The position numbers and the translations under genes were made by a program. 64,000 nt of DNA from Pseudoduganella buxea (lineage in GTDB: Bacteria; Pseudomonadota; Gammaproteobacteria; Burkholderiales; Burkholderiaceae_D), in assembly GCF_009720835.1 (NCBI RefSeq), contig NZ_WNKZ01000013.1, positions 21,351 to 85,350 on the forward strand, read 5' to 3'. This document shows positions 18,275 to 27,615 of the stretch, piece after piece. How positions within the stretch are numbered: the stretch's first letter is position 1; the number at the start of each line of letters is the position of its first letter. The notes under the pieces are model-generated. The model searched no databases. It worked only from the letters and a program-made list of their open reading frames with translations, and was not told where the DNA came from.

Positions 18275-19495
18275 ATGCTGAGAACGCACCGCATCGCGCT
18301 GCTCTTCAATGCCAATAAGATTTTCGACCGCGAAGTCATCACGGGAATCGCCGCCTACCTGGCCAGTACGCGCACGGCCTGGGATCTGTTCCTGGAAGAG
18401 GACTTCCGGCTGCGCCTGTCCGGCATCGAGCAGTGGCAGGGGGACGGCATCATCGCCGACTATGACAATCCGCAAGTGGCCGACGCGCTGGCGGCCTGCC
18501 GCGTGCCTGTCGTCGCCGTCGGCGGGTCGTACGACAGCCCGGCCGATTACCCGGCCGGCGTGCCCTACGTGGCGACGGATAACTTCAAGCTGATCAAGCT
18601 GGCCTACGATCACCTGATCGAGGCGGGCCTGCGCAACCTGGCGATGTTCAGCCTGCCCGAAGCGCAGGAGAATCGCTGGGCGCAGGAGCGCGAGAAGGGC
18701 TTCTGCCACCTGATGCGGCGCGACAAGCTGGAGCCGGAAATCTACCGCGGCCAGTGCACCAGCGCCCCCCTGTGGAACGAGGCCGTGGAGCAGCAGATCG
18801 CCTGGCTGCACAGCCTGCCCAAGCCGGTCGGCATCATCGCCGTCACCGATGCGCGCGCCCGCCAGCTGCTGCAGGCGTGCGCGCTGGCCGGCATCGAGGT
18901 GCCCGAGCAGGTGGCCCTGATCGGCATCGACAACGATCCGCTGGCGCGCATGCTGACCCGCATTCCGATGAGCTCCGTGATCCAGGGCGCCGAGGAGATG
19001 GGCCGCACCGCCGCCCACCTGCTGGACCAGATGCTGCACGGCGTGCGCCTGGCCGACACGCGCATCCTGGTGCCGCCGGCCGGCATCAACGTGCTGGCGT
19101 CGAGCAAGCACGAACGGGCCAAGCATCCGCATGTGATGCGGGCGCGCCACTTCATCCGCCAGTACGCCTGCCAGGGCATCAAGACCGACCAGGTGGCCGA
19201 CTACGTGGGCATCTCGCGCTCGACGCTGGAATGCTACTTCCGCCAGGAGCTGGGCTGCTCGGTGCACGACGAGATCCTGCGCCTGCGGCTGGAGGCGGCC
19301 ATCGGCTTCCTCGACCGGGGCGACTGCAACCTGACGGACGTGGCCATCAAGTGCGGCTTCACGTCCAGCCAGTACATGCATTCCGTGTTCAAGCGCGAGC
19401 TTGGCTGCACGCCGCGCGCCTACCAGGAGCGGGCCCGCAGCAACGCGCCGGCACTGGGCCTGCCCCCGTTGGGCATACCCGATCTACAAGCCTGA
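18275..19495 (+). CDS. xylR: XylR-type transcriptional regulator (periplasmic-binding-like sensor plus AraC domain)
   Basis: A 406-residue regulator with a LacI/PBP-like sensor domain (residues about 5-280: RIALLFNANKIFDREVITGIAAYL, VALIGIDNDPLARMLTRIPMSSV) and a C-terminal AraC DNA-binding domain (MRARHFIRQYACQGIKTDQVADYVGISRSTLECYFRQELG ... DVAIKCGFTSSQYMHSVFKRELGCTPRAYQ). This layout is that of E. coli XylR, the xylose-responsive activator. The open frame extends to 18101, but ATG 18275 has GAGGGGAG seven bases before it and starts at the family N-terminus. Galactose epimerase and a xylose-binding protein follow at short spacing. Confidence 0.9.
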   Translation: MLRTHRIALLFNANKIFDREVITGIAAYLASTRTAWDLFLEEDFRLRLSGIEQWQGDGIIADYDNPQVADALAACRVPVVAVGGSYDSPADYPAGVPYVATDNFKLIKLAYDHLIEAGLRNLAMFSLPEAQENRWAQEREKGFCHLMRRDKLEPEIYRGQCTSAPLWNEAVEQQIAWLHSLPKPVGIIAVTDARARQLLQACALAGIEVPEQVALIGIDNDPLARMLTRIPMSSVIQGAEEMGRTAAHLLDQMLHGVRLADTRILVPPAGINVLASSKHERAKHPHVMRARHFIRQYACQGIKTDQVADYVGISRSTLECYFRQELGCSVHDEILRLRLEAAIGFLDRGDCNLTDVAIKCGFTSSQYMHSVFKRELGCTPRAYQERARSNAPALGLPPLGIPDLQA

Positions 19496-19507
19496 AAGCC
19501 CAAGGTC

Positions 19508-20557
19508 ATGAACTTCAAATCAGCACCGACCCTCCCCATGGCATGCGCCGATACCCAGCTGTTCACCCTGCGCAATGCCCTCGGCATGCGCGTGACGGTC
19601 AGCGAGCGGGGCGCCGCGCTGGTGTCGTGGTGGGCACCGGACCGTTACGGCCGCATGGCCGACGTCCTGCTGGGCTACCCCAGCGACGCGCAGTACCTGC
19701 ACAATCCCGCCTACTTCGGCGCCATCATCGGGCGCTGGGCCAACCGCATCGCGGCCGGGCGCTTCACCCTGGACGGGCGCACCGTGCAGGCCGACGTCAA
19801 CGACCGCGGCAACCACCTGCACGGCGGCGAGGCCGGTTTCCACTGCGCCCAATGGCGCGGCGTGATGGCGCACGGCGGCCTGACCTTGCGCCACGTGTCG
19901 CCGGACGGGCAGGGCGGCTTCCCCGGCAACCTGGAAGTGCAGGTGTTCTACCAGCTCGACGACGACGGCTGCCTGTCCATCGAATACCAGGCCACGTCCG
20001 ACGCGCCCACGCCCGTGAACCTGACGTCGCACCCGTACTTCAACCTGAACGGCGGCAGCGGCGACGTGGGCGACCACATGCTGCAGATCGACGCGGATTA
20101 CTACCTGCAGATCGACCCGGCCGGCATTCCCGTGGGGCGCATGGCGGTGGGCGGCACGCCGTTCGACTTCCGCCAGCCGGCCGCCATCGGCCCGCGCCTG
20201 CGCTGGCCGGACGCGCAGATCCGGCTGGCCGGCGGGTTCGACCACTGCTACTGCCTGTCCGACGACATTCCCGGCGGCGCCAACTCGCTGCGCACGGTGG
20301 CGCGCGTGTACGACCCGGGCTCGGGCCGCCAGCTGCAGGTGGCCACCACCGAGGCGGGCCTGCAGTTCTACAGCGGGAACTGCCTGGAGGGCGTGCAGGG
20401 CCGCAGTCGCCAGCCCTACGCCCGCCACGACGGCTTCTGCCTGGAGGCGGGCGCCTATCCGGACCAGCTGAACGGCCAGCACGCGGCGGCCGTCATCCTG
20501 CGCCCGGGCCAGGTGTACCGCCAGACCACGGTCTACCGGCTGTCGCTGCAGTGCTGA
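19508..20557 (+). CDS. galM: Aldose 1-epimerase
   Basis: Mutarotase interconverting alpha and beta anomers of sugars such as galactose, glucose or xylose. The 349-residue protein has GRWANRIAAGRF, NHLHGGEAGFH, VNLTSHPYFNLNG (catalytic histidine) and FCLEAGAYPDQLN (catalytic glutamate), the galactose-mutarotase pattern. No signal peptide is clear, although the N-terminus is variable. It begins 12 bases after xylR and is followed by xylF, so it would serve anomers released by the xyloglucan enzymes downstream. Confidence 0.93.
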   Translation: MNFKSAPTLPMACADTQLFTLRNALGMRVTVSERGAALVSWWAPDRYGRMADVLLGYPSDAQYLHNPAYFGAIIGRWANRIAAGRFTLDGRTVQADVNDRGNHLHGGEAGFHCAQWRGVMAHGGLTLRHVSPDGQGGFPGNLEVQVFYQLDDDGCLSIEYQATSDAPTPVNLTSHPYFNLNGGSGDVGDHMLQIDADYYLQIDPAGIPVGRMAVGGTPFDFRQPAAIGPRLRWPDAQIRLAGGFDHCYCLSDDIPGGANSLRTVARVYDPGSGRQLQVATTEAGLQFYSGNCLEGVQGRSRQPYARHDGFCLEAGAYPDQLNGQHAAAVILRPGQVYRQTTVYRLSLQC

Positions 20558-20583
20558 TCACATCACCAACAAGGAGACAAGGC

Positions 20584-21588
20584 ATGAAAAAACTACTCGG
20601 CGTACTCGTTTCGGCATCGGTCCTGTTAATGAGCAGCGGGCCGGCCAGCGCGGATGCGAAGAATCCGAAGATCGGCTTTTCCATCGACGACCTGCGGCTG
20701 GAACGGTGGGCACGCGACCGCGACTACTTCGTGGCCGCCGCCGGCCAGCTGGGCGCCAAGGTCTATGTGCAGTCGGCCGACGGCAGCGAGCAGAAACAGA
20801 TCGCCCAGATCGAGAACCTGATCGCGCGCGGCGTCGATGCCATCGTCATCGTGCCGTACAACGCCACGGTGCTGGGCAATGCCATCAAGGAGGCGAAGAA
20901 GGCCAAGATCAAGGTGATCTCCTACGACCGGCTGGCGCTGAACGCCGACCTGGACGCCTACATCTCGTTCGACAACAAGGCAGTGGGCGAAATGCAGGCG
21001 CGCGCCCTGGTCGAACGGGCACCGAAGGGCAATTACTACCTGCTGGGCGGCGCGCCGACGGACAACAACGCCAAGATGCTGCGCGAGGGCCAGCTGGCCG
21101 TGCTGCAGCCGCTGGTGGACAAGGGCGCCATCAAGATCGTCGGCAAGCAGTGGGTCAAGGACTGGAGCCCGGCCGAGGCGATGACGATCGTCGAGAACGC
21201 GCTGACGGCCAACGGCAACAAGATCGACGCGCTGGTGGCCTCGAACGACGCCACCGCCGGCGGCGCGATCCAGGCGCTGGCGGCGCAGAAGCTGTCGGGC
21301 AAGGTACCCGTCTCCGGCCAGGATGCCGACCTGGCGGCCGTACGCCGCGTCGTCGCCGGCACCCAGGCCATGACGGTCTACAAGCCCCTGAAGGCCATCG
21401 CCGGCGAAGCGGCCAAGCTGGCCATCCAGCTGGTACGCAACGAAAAGCCCGCTTTCAACGCCCAGTATGACAACGGTTTCAAGAAAGTCGACACGGTGCT
21501 GCTGAAACCGACACCGCTGACGAAAGCCAATGTCGACCTGCTCGTCAAGGACGGCTTCTACACCAGCGCGCAACTGGCCGGCAAGTAA
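20584..21588 (+). CDS. xylF: D-xylose ABC-type periplasmic binding protein
   Basis: A 334-residue periplasmic protein with a signal peptide (MKKLLGVLVSASVLLMSSGPASA) and the XylF pattern KIGFSIDDLRLERWARDRDYF, EQKQIAQIENLIARGVDAIVIVPYNATVL, KVISYDRLALNADLDAYISFDN and VASNDATAGGAIQALAAQKLSGKVPVSGQDADL. AAGGAGAC precedes ATG 20584. XylF delivers xylose to XylGH, but neither the ATPase nor the permease is present here; the next gene is a glycan enzyme. It may use transporter parts encoded elsewhere or act in sensing. Confidence 0.92.
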   Translation: MKKLLGVLVSASVLLMSSGPASADAKNPKIGFSIDDLRLERWARDRDYFVAAAGQLGAKVYVQSADGSEQKQIAQIENLIARGVDAIVIVPYNATVLGNAIKEAKKAKIKVISYDRLALNADLDAYISFDNKAVGEMQARALVERAPKGNYYLLGGAPTDNNAKMLREGQLAVLQPLVDKGAIKIVGKQWVKDWSPAEAMTIVENALTANGNKIDALVASNDATAGGAIQALAAQKLSGKVPVSGQDADLAAVRRVVAGTQAMTVYKPLKAIAGEAAKLAIQLVRNEKPAFNAQYDNGFKKVDTVLLKPTPLTKANVDLLVKDGFYTSAQLAGK

Positions 21589-21618
21589 GCGCCCGGCTTG
21601 CCCGAAACGTCAGCCGAA

Positions 21619-21720
21619 TCCGGGACAGTCCCGGAAAAATCGGGGACTGTCCCGGAATAGTCCGGGACAGTCCCCGAATGCGCCGACAAGGCCTTTCCGA
21701 AAGTCCGGGACAGTCCCCGA
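21619..21720. repeat. Cluster of four 17-bp palindromes
   Basis: Units at 21619-21635, 21640-21656, 21661-21677 and 21704-21720. All follow TCCGGGACAGTCCCGGA with small changes; unit 2 is in the opposite orientation at its centre (ACTGT). They fill the 151-base gap between xylF and the SGNH-GH74 gene and could separate or attenuate the two transcription units. Single related copies occur at 50707-50723 and in the hairpin at 53689-53754. Confidence 0.9.
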
Positions 21721-21739
21721 ATTCGATCACGAGTACATC

Positions 21740-24700
21740 ATGCACAGAACACGTTCCTGGCCCGCGCTGCGCGCGCTGGCCGGTTTCGCCACGGCCGTAC
21801 TGGCCAGCTGGGGCCATGCGGCGCCGGCCGCCGACATTGAAGTCTACGATGGCCGCGCCGCCGCCGGCTGGCACGTCACGGTCGCCAATCCCGAGGCCCA
21901 GGCCCGGCTGGCCGGCCGCGCCGCCGCCGCGCCGCCCAATCCGAAGCAGCCTGCCGCGATGGTGCGCGCCGCGCGCATCACGAAGCAGCACAAGGACGAT
22001 GCATTGCTGCTGACCTTCAAGGACACGTGGTACGCCAGCCTGCGCATCGAAGGCGGCGAGGCCGGCAGGGCCCTCGACCTGCGGTCCCACCTGCCCGATG
22101 GCGTGCTGGCCTTCGATCTCGACGTGCCCGACATGCGCAAGGGCGGCATCTACTTCCGCTTCGACTGCGGCAAGGACTGCGAGCGCAAGGTGCCGTATGT
22201 GCTGCCGGCGCGCGCGGCGGCGGGCAAGGGCTGGCGCCACGTGGAATTCGCCCTGCGCTGCTTCGTCCACGACGGCGACGACCTGTCGGCCATCCGGCAG
22301 CCCTTCGCCATCGAAGGCAACGGCGCCGGCCAGGTGGCCGTGGCCAATGTGCGCTTCAAGCGGCAAGGCAAGCCCAATGCCACGTGCCCGGACTACCGCA
22401 CCGCCTCCGTCACGCCGGAACCGCTGACGGAACCGTGGGCGCTCGACTGGTGGATGCCGCGCCATGAGGCCAAGCTCAGGGAGATCGCCGAACGCCGGTC
22501 CAGCGGCAAGATGCCGGAGCTCGTATTCATCGGCGACTCGATCACGCAGGGCTGGGAAAAGGAAGGCAAGGACGAGTGGGCGCGGCGCTATGCGCGCTAC
22601 AACGCGCTGAACCTGGGCTATGGCGGCGACCGCACGGAAAACATCCTGTGGCGCCTGCAGCATGGCGAAGTCGATGGCCTGGCGCCGAAAGTGGCCGTGC
22701 TGATGGCGGGCACCAACAACACGGGCCACCGCCAGGAAGACCCGGCCACGACAGCCGCCGGCCTGAAACGGATCATCGAGGAACTGCGCCGGCGCATGCC
22801 GTCGACGAAAGTGCTGGTGCTGGGCATCTTCCCCCGCGACGCGGCGCCGGACACGCGCTACCGCCGCATCAACAACGATATCAACCGCCTTCTCTCCACC
22901 TTCGCGGATAAGCAATCCGTGTTCTACCACGACGTGTCGGCCGCTTTCCTGCAGGCGGACGGCACCTTGCCGACGGACGTGATGCCGGACCTGCTGCACC
23001 CGAACGCGCGCGGCTACGCGCTGTGGGCCGAGGCGCTCGAACCCGTGCTGCAAAAGCTGCTGAGCGGCTACCGGTGGGACAGCGTCGCCATCGGCGGCGG
23101 CGGCTTCGTTACCGCCGTCATTCCCACCGGCGAGCGGGGTGTCGTGTATGCCCGCACCGATGTCGGCGGCGCCTACCGCCGGGATGCCGGCACCGGTCGC
23201 TGGCACGCGCTGCAGGACTGGGTGTCCGAGGACCAGACCGGCCTTCTCGGCGTCGATGCGCTGGCGGTGGACCCGAACGACGCCGCGCGTGTCTACCTGC
23301 TGGCAGGCATCGCCTACCTGAACGGCGGGCGCACGGCCGTGCTGCGCTCGAACGACCATGGCAAGAGCTTCGCCATCACGGACGTGACGGCCCAGTTCAA
23401 GACCCATGGCAACGGCATGGGCCGGCAAAACGGCGAGCGCCTGGCGGTCGATCCCGCCAATGGCAACGTGTTGTACGCCGGAAGCCGCGCCGATGGCTTG
23501 TTCGTCAGCTCGGATACCGGCGCCACGTGGCGCCGCAACGCCGCGCTGGACGTGACGACGACGCCCAACGGCGCCGGCATCGTCTTCGTGCTGCCCGATC
23601 CGGACAGTGCCACGCCAGATGGCGCACGCCGCCTGTTCGTCGGCATCTCGCGCTTCGGCAGTGTCGGCCCGAACCTGTACCGCAGCGACGACGGCGGCGC
23701 CACCTTCGTCCCCGTAGCCGGCACGCCGCCAGGCCTGATGCCCCACCGCGCCGCGCTGGACGGTCGCGGCAAGCTGTACGTGACCTTCGCCGACGGTGCC
23801 GGTCCCCATCCGAACGCTACCCAGCCGGAGCCGGTGAAGCGGGGCGGCGTCTTCCGCTACACCATCGACGCCCGCACCTGGCAGGACGCGACGCCGCCCG
23901 GCATCCGCAGCGCCTTCAGCGGCATCGCCGTCGACCGCAACGACCCGCGCCGCATCCTGGCCTCGACCATCAATACCTTCGTGCCGCAGGGCGACGCCAA
24001 GGGCGACCGCATCTTCCTGTCCCGCGACGGCGGTGCCAGCTGGACCGACGTGGTGGCCCGGGGCTTCGCGCGCGACAATGCCGGCATCGACTGGATCGCG
24101 GGCCACGGCATCCACTGGACCGGCTCGATCGCCTTCGACCCCTTCGACGGACGGGCCGCCTGGGTCACGTCCGGCAACGGCGTGTTCAGCACGGCAGACC
24201 TGGATGCCACGCCGGCGACGTGGCGCTTCGACGTGGCGGGCATGGAAGAGACGGTGCCCCTGAATATGGTCAGCGTGCCGCGCGGGCCGATGATCTCCGT
24301 CGTCGGCGACGTCGATGGCTTCGTCCACCGCGATCCGGCCCGCTACAGCCCGACGCACCAGCCGGGCATGGGCACGACCTTCGGCCTGGCGCTGGCGGCC
24401 GCACGCCCGGCCGTGATGGCGCGTGCCGGCGCGCACGTGTACACCACCATCGATGGCGGCACAAGCTGGCAGGCCGCGCCATCGGTGAAGGGTAAAAATG
24501 GCCAGCTGGCGTTGTCGGCCGACGGCGGCGTGCTGTTGCACAGCCCAGCGAAATCGGCACGCAGCTGGCGCACCGTCGACCTTGGCAGGCACTGGACCGA
24601 GGTGACCGGCCTGAAGGCCGATGCGCGGCCCGTGGCGGACCCGGTCGACCCGGAGCGCTTCTACGCCTACCAGGACGGCGCTTTCCTTGCCAGCACGGAC

Positions 24701-25123
24701 GGCGGCAAGTCCTTCGCCGTCATGGCCACCCTGCCGGCGGGCGGCTCGAACGTGCTGGGCACCGCGCCAGGACGGGCAGGGGACGTGTGGGTGCCATTGA
24801 AGGACGGCGGCCTGGCCCGCTCGATCGACGGCGGCCACGCGTTTGCCCGGCTGCCGGACGTCCACTACTGCGGCGCCGTCGGCTTCGGCAAGGCGGCCGA
24901 GGGTGCCTCGTATCCGGCTGTGTACATCTGGGGCACGGTGGCGGCGCGGCGCGGCGTCCACCGCTCGCTGGACATGGGCCTCACGTGGCAGCGCATCAAC
25001 GACGACGCGCACCAGTACGGCGGGCCCGGCGACGGCCGCTTCATCGTCGGCGACATGAACGTGTTCGGCCGCGTGTATATGAGCACGGCGGGCCGCGGCA
25101 TCGTCTACGGCGAGGCATTATGA
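21740..25123 (+). CDS. Fused SGNH esterase and GH74 xyloglucanase
   Basis: A 1127-residue secreted protein with three parts. After a signal peptide (cleavage near AAPAA), residues about 35-225 resemble the ExoP galactose-binding-like domain ([48 protein letters not shown]). Residues about 245-440 are an SGNH/GDSL hydrolase with S267 in [12 protein letters not shown] and the D417-L-L-H420 pair. Residues about 445-1127 are a GH74 beta-propeller ([29 protein letters not shown], many DGGxSW repeats, [23 protein letters not shown]). GH74 enzymes cut the xyloglucan backbone; the SGNH part could remove O-acetyl groups. The start is ATG 21740 with a weak ribosome site. It overlaps GH95 by four bases. 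Confidence 0.9.
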   Translation: MHRTRSWPALRALAGFATAVLASWGHAAPAADIEVYDGRAAAGWHVTVANPEAQARLAGRAAAAPPNPKQPAAMVRAARITKQHKDDALLLTFKDTWYASLRIEGGEAGRALDLRSHLPDGVLAFDLDVPDMRKGGIYFRFDCGKDCERKVPYVLPARAAAGKGWRHVEFALRCFVHDGDDLSAIRQPFAIEGNGAGQVAVANVRFKRQGKPNATCPDYRTASVTPEPLTEPWALDWWMPRHEAKLREIAERRSSGKMPELVFIGDSITQGWEKEGKDEWARRYARYNALNLGYGGDRTENILWRLQHGEVDGLAPKVAVLMAGTNNTGHRQEDPATTAAGLKRIIEELRRRMPSTKVLVLGIFPRDAAPDTRYRRINNDINRLLSTFADKQSVFYHDVSAAFLQADGTLPTDVMPDLLHPNARGYALWAEALEPVLQKLLSGYRWDSVAIGGGGFVTAVIPTGERGVVYARTDVGGAYRRDAGTGRWHALQDWVSEDQTGLLGVDALAVDPNDAARVYLLAGIAYLNGGRTAVLRSNDHGKSFAITDVTAQFKTHGNGMGRQNGERLAVDPANGNVLYAGSRADGLFVSSDTGATWRRNAALDVTTTPNGAGIVFVLPDPDSATPDGARRLFVGISRFGSVGPNLYRSDDGGATFVPVAGTPPGLMPHRAALDGRGKLYVTFADGAGPHPNATQPEPVKRGGVFRYTIDARTWQDATPPGIRSAFSGIAVDRNDPRRILASTINTFVPQGDAKGDRIFLSRDGGASWTDVVARGFARDNAGIDWIAGHGIHWTGSIAFDPFDGRAAWVTSGNGVFSTADLDATPATWRFDVAGMEETVPLNMVSVPRGPMISVVGDVDGFVHRDPARYSPTHQPGMGTTFGLALAAARPAVMARAGAHVYTTIDGGTSWQAAPSVKGKNGQLALSADGGVLLHSPAKSARSWRTVDLGRHWTEVTGLKADARPVADPVDPERFYAYQDGAFLASTDGGKSFAVMATLPAGGSNVLGTAPGRAGDVWVPLKDGGLARSIDGGHAFARLPDVHYCGAVGFGKAAEGASYPAVYIWGTVAARRGVHRSLDMGLTWQRINDDAHQYGGPGDGRFIVGDMNVFGRVYMSTAGRGIVYGEAL

Positions 25124-27507
25124 AGATTCGCCTGTTCTTTGTGCTCGCCATCCTGGCCGCGGGCGCCAGGGCCGCACCGGACCTGACCCTGCGCTACGAC
25201 AAACCCGCCGCCGAGACCGACCAGGGCTGGGAGCAGGAGGCCCTGCCGGTGGGGAACGGCCGCATCGGCGCCATGGTGTTCGGGCAGCCGGGGCGCGAGC
25301 ACCTGCAGTTCAACGACATCACCCTGTGGACGGGCGACGAGAAGACGATGGGCGCCTTCCAGCCTTTCGGCGATCTGCTCGTCGAGCTGCCGGGGCATGA
25401 GCGGGCGACGGACTACCGCCGCACGCTCGACCTGGCCGGCGCGCTGCACACGGTCAGTTACGTGCACGGCGGCGTGCGCTATACGCGCGAAGTGCTGGCC
25501 AGCCACCCGGCTGACGTCATCGTCGTGCGCCTGTCCGCCGACCGGCCCGGTGCCCATACGGGCGTGGTGCGGCTGACGGACCGCCACGGCGCCCACGTCG
25601 TCGCCGCCGGCAACCGGATCTATTCCACCGGTTCGCTGGCCGGCTTCGTCGTCACGCCGGCGCTGGGCAACCAGTGGACGCCGGCCTTCCAGCCGCCGTC
25701 GTCCAACGCGATGAGCTATGCCAGCCAGGTGCAGGTGCTGCACGAAGGCGGCACGGTGACGATGGAGGGCGACAGCGTGCGCTTCACCGGCTGCGATGCC
25801 GTCACCTTGATCCTCGGCGCCGGCACCAGCTATGCGCGCAACCCGGCCGTGCAGTTCCAGGGCCCCCATCCGCTGGCGCGCGTCACGCGGCAGGTAACGC
25901 AGGCCGCTGCCCAACCATGGCCGGTGCTGCAGGCGGCGCACACGCAGGACTGGCGCCGCCTGTTCGGCAGGGTCGACCTGGACGTGGGCGCCGCCCCGCG
26001 CGAGCGCCGTACGCTGCCGACCGACCGGCGGCTGGACACCTACACGATGCAGGGCGGCGACCCTGAACTGGAAGCGCAGTTCTTCCAGTACGGCCGCTAC
26101 CTGCTGATCGCCAGTTCGCGCGGGCCGCTGCCGGCCAACCTGCAGGGCCTGTGGAACAACAGCCTGACGCCGCCGTGGAATGCGGACTACCACACCAATA
26201 TCAATATCCAGATGAACTACTGGCCGGCGGAGACGGCCAACCTGTCGGAGCTGGCCATGCCGCTGTTCGGCTTTGTCGAAGCCATGGTGCCGGCCTACCA
26301 ACGCCTGGTGGCGCACAGCGCGAGGCATGGCCCGCCGCCGTCGAACGCGGGCGACGCCGGCCAGCGGCTTGAGGCCGAGCCGGTGGAATCGTTCCGCCGC
26401 GCCGATGGCCGGCCCGTGCGGGGCTGGACCGTGCGCACCGAGTCGAACCCCTTCGGCTACACGGGCTTCCGGTGGAACAAGACGGCCAATGCCTGGTACG
26501 CGCTGCACTTCTGGGAGCACTATGCCTTCACGCAGGACCGCGCCTTCCTCGCCAGTACCGCCTATCCGCTGATGAAGGAAGTGAGCCGGTTCTGGCTGGA
26601 CTACCTGAAGCGGCTGCCGGACGGCCGGCTGGTGGCGCCGGATGGCTGGTCGCCCGAACATGGCCCCGTCGAGGATGGCGTGGCCTACGACCAGGCCCTC
26701 GTGTGGGACGTTTTCGACAACACCGTGCGGGCCGCGCGGGCGTTGGGCGTCGATACCGCCTTTGCCCGCCAGGTAGCGCAGGCGCGTGACCGCCTGGCCG
26801 GCCCCCGCGTGGGCAGCTGGGGCCAGTTGCTGGAATGGCTGGAGGAGAAGAGCGACCCGGTGCTGGACACGCCGAAGGACACGCACCGCCACGTCTCGCA
26901 CCTGTTCGGCGTCTTTCCCGGGCGGCAGATCACGCCGCAACGCACGCCGGCGCTGGCCGAGGCGGCCCGCAAATCGCTGGCGGCGCGGGGCGACGCGGGC
27001 ACCGGCTGGTCGATGGCGTGGAAGATGGCCTTCTGGGCCCGGCTGCACGAAGGTGACCGCGCGTACACGATGCTGCGCGGCCTGCTGGCCAAGCCGGGCG
27101 CCCGGGCCGCCAAGCAGGCCTCGCAGGGCACGGAGCACAACAACGCCGGCGGCGCCTACCCGAACCTGCTGGACGCGCACCCGCCGTTCCAGATCGACGG
27201 CAATTTCGGCGCCACCGCAGCCATTGCTGAAATGCTGGTGCAGTCGCACGACGGCGCCATCGACCTGCTGCCGGCCTTGCCTGCGGCCTGGCCCGACGGC
27301 GCCGTGCGGGGCCTGCGCGCCCGAGGCGGCTGGGAAGTGGACGTGGCCTGGGCCGGCGGACGGCTGGTGTCGGCCACGGTGCGCGACGTCGCGGGCGCAA
27401 GGGCGCGCGACGTGCGCGTGCGCCATGGCGGCAAGAGCGTGACCCTGCGCCTGAATGCGGGTCAGGCAGGGCGGCTGGGACCAGCGCTGGCACGGCTGCC
27501 GGGCTAA
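25120..27507 (+). CDS. GH95 alpha-L-fucosidase
   Basis: An inverting fucosidase expected to remove alpha-1,2-fucose from the galactose of fucosylated xyloglucan side chains. The 795-residue product has a short signal peptide ([18 protein letters not shown]) and GH95 landmarks: [30 protein letters not shown], the asparagine pair N360/N362 in [15 protein letters not shown]513 in SPEHGP and the general base D693 in [18 protein letters not shown]. Spacing matches the characterised enzyme AfcA (from memory). Its ATG overlaps the preceding stop (ATGA), so it is co-translated with the xyloglucanase. Some GH95 members act on L-galactose or other deoxy sugars. Confidence 0.92.
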   Translation: MKIRLFFVLAILAAGARAAPDLTLRYDKPAAETDQGWEQEALPVGNGRIGAMVFGQPGREHLQFNDITLWTGDEKTMGAFQPFGDLLVELPGHERATDYRRTLDLAGALHTVSYVHGGVRYTREVLASHPADVIVVRLSADRPGAHTGVVRLTDRHGAHVVAAGNRIYSTGSLAGFVVTPALGNQWTPAFQPPSSNAMSYASQVQVLHEGGTVTMEGDSVRFTGCDAVTLILGAGTSYARNPAVQFQGPHPLARVTRQVTQAAAQPWPVLQAAHTQDWRRLFGRVDLDVGAAPRERRTLPTDRRLDTYTMQGGDPELEAQFFQYGRYLLIASSRGPLPANLQGLWNNSLTPPWNADYHTNINIQMNYWPAETANLSELAMPLFGFVEAMVPAYQRLVAHSARHGPPPSNAGDAGQRLEAEPVESFRRADGRPVRGWTVRTESNPFGYTGFRWNKTANAWYALHFWEHYAFTQDRAFLASTAYPLMKEVSRFWLDYLKRLPDGRLVAPDGWSPEHGPVEDGVAYDQALVWDVFDNTVRAARALGVDTAFARQVAQARDRLAGPRVGSWGQLLEWLEEKSDPVLDTPKDTHRHVSHLFGVFPGRQITPQRTPALAEAARKSLAARGDAGTGWSMAWKMAFWARLHEGDRAYTMLRGLLAKPGARAAKQASQGTEHNNAGGAYPNLLDAHPPFQIDGNFGATAAIAEMLVQSHDGAIDLLPALPAAWPDGAVRGLRARGGWEVDVAWAGGRLVSATVRDVAGARARDVRVRHGGKSVTLRLNAGQAGRLGPALARLPG

Positions 27508-27521
27508 ATATCGTTTGCCGA

Positions 27522-27544
27522 TTTGGTGAATTTCGCAATTGCCG
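27522..27544. promoter_or_regulatory. Shared 23-bp element (candidate XylR-type site), TonB receptor copy
   Basis: TTTGGTGAA followed by TTTCGCAATTGC (core 27531-27542) and CG; one base different from the 11994-12016 copy. It is followed five bases later by a possible -35 TTGCAA (27550-27555) and -10 CATTAA (27574-27579), an arrangement suited to an activator. Confidence 0.65.
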
Positions 27545-27615
27545 CCCGTTTGCAATGAACAGACAATATTCGGCATTAAAAGAGTAGTTTCGTACTGAAT
27601 AACCGAGGAGACGCT

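Noticed and set aside
21545..25012. A 1155-residue open frame on the minus strand
   Set aside because: It mirrors the SGNH-GH74 gene and has no recognisable motif or ribosome site.
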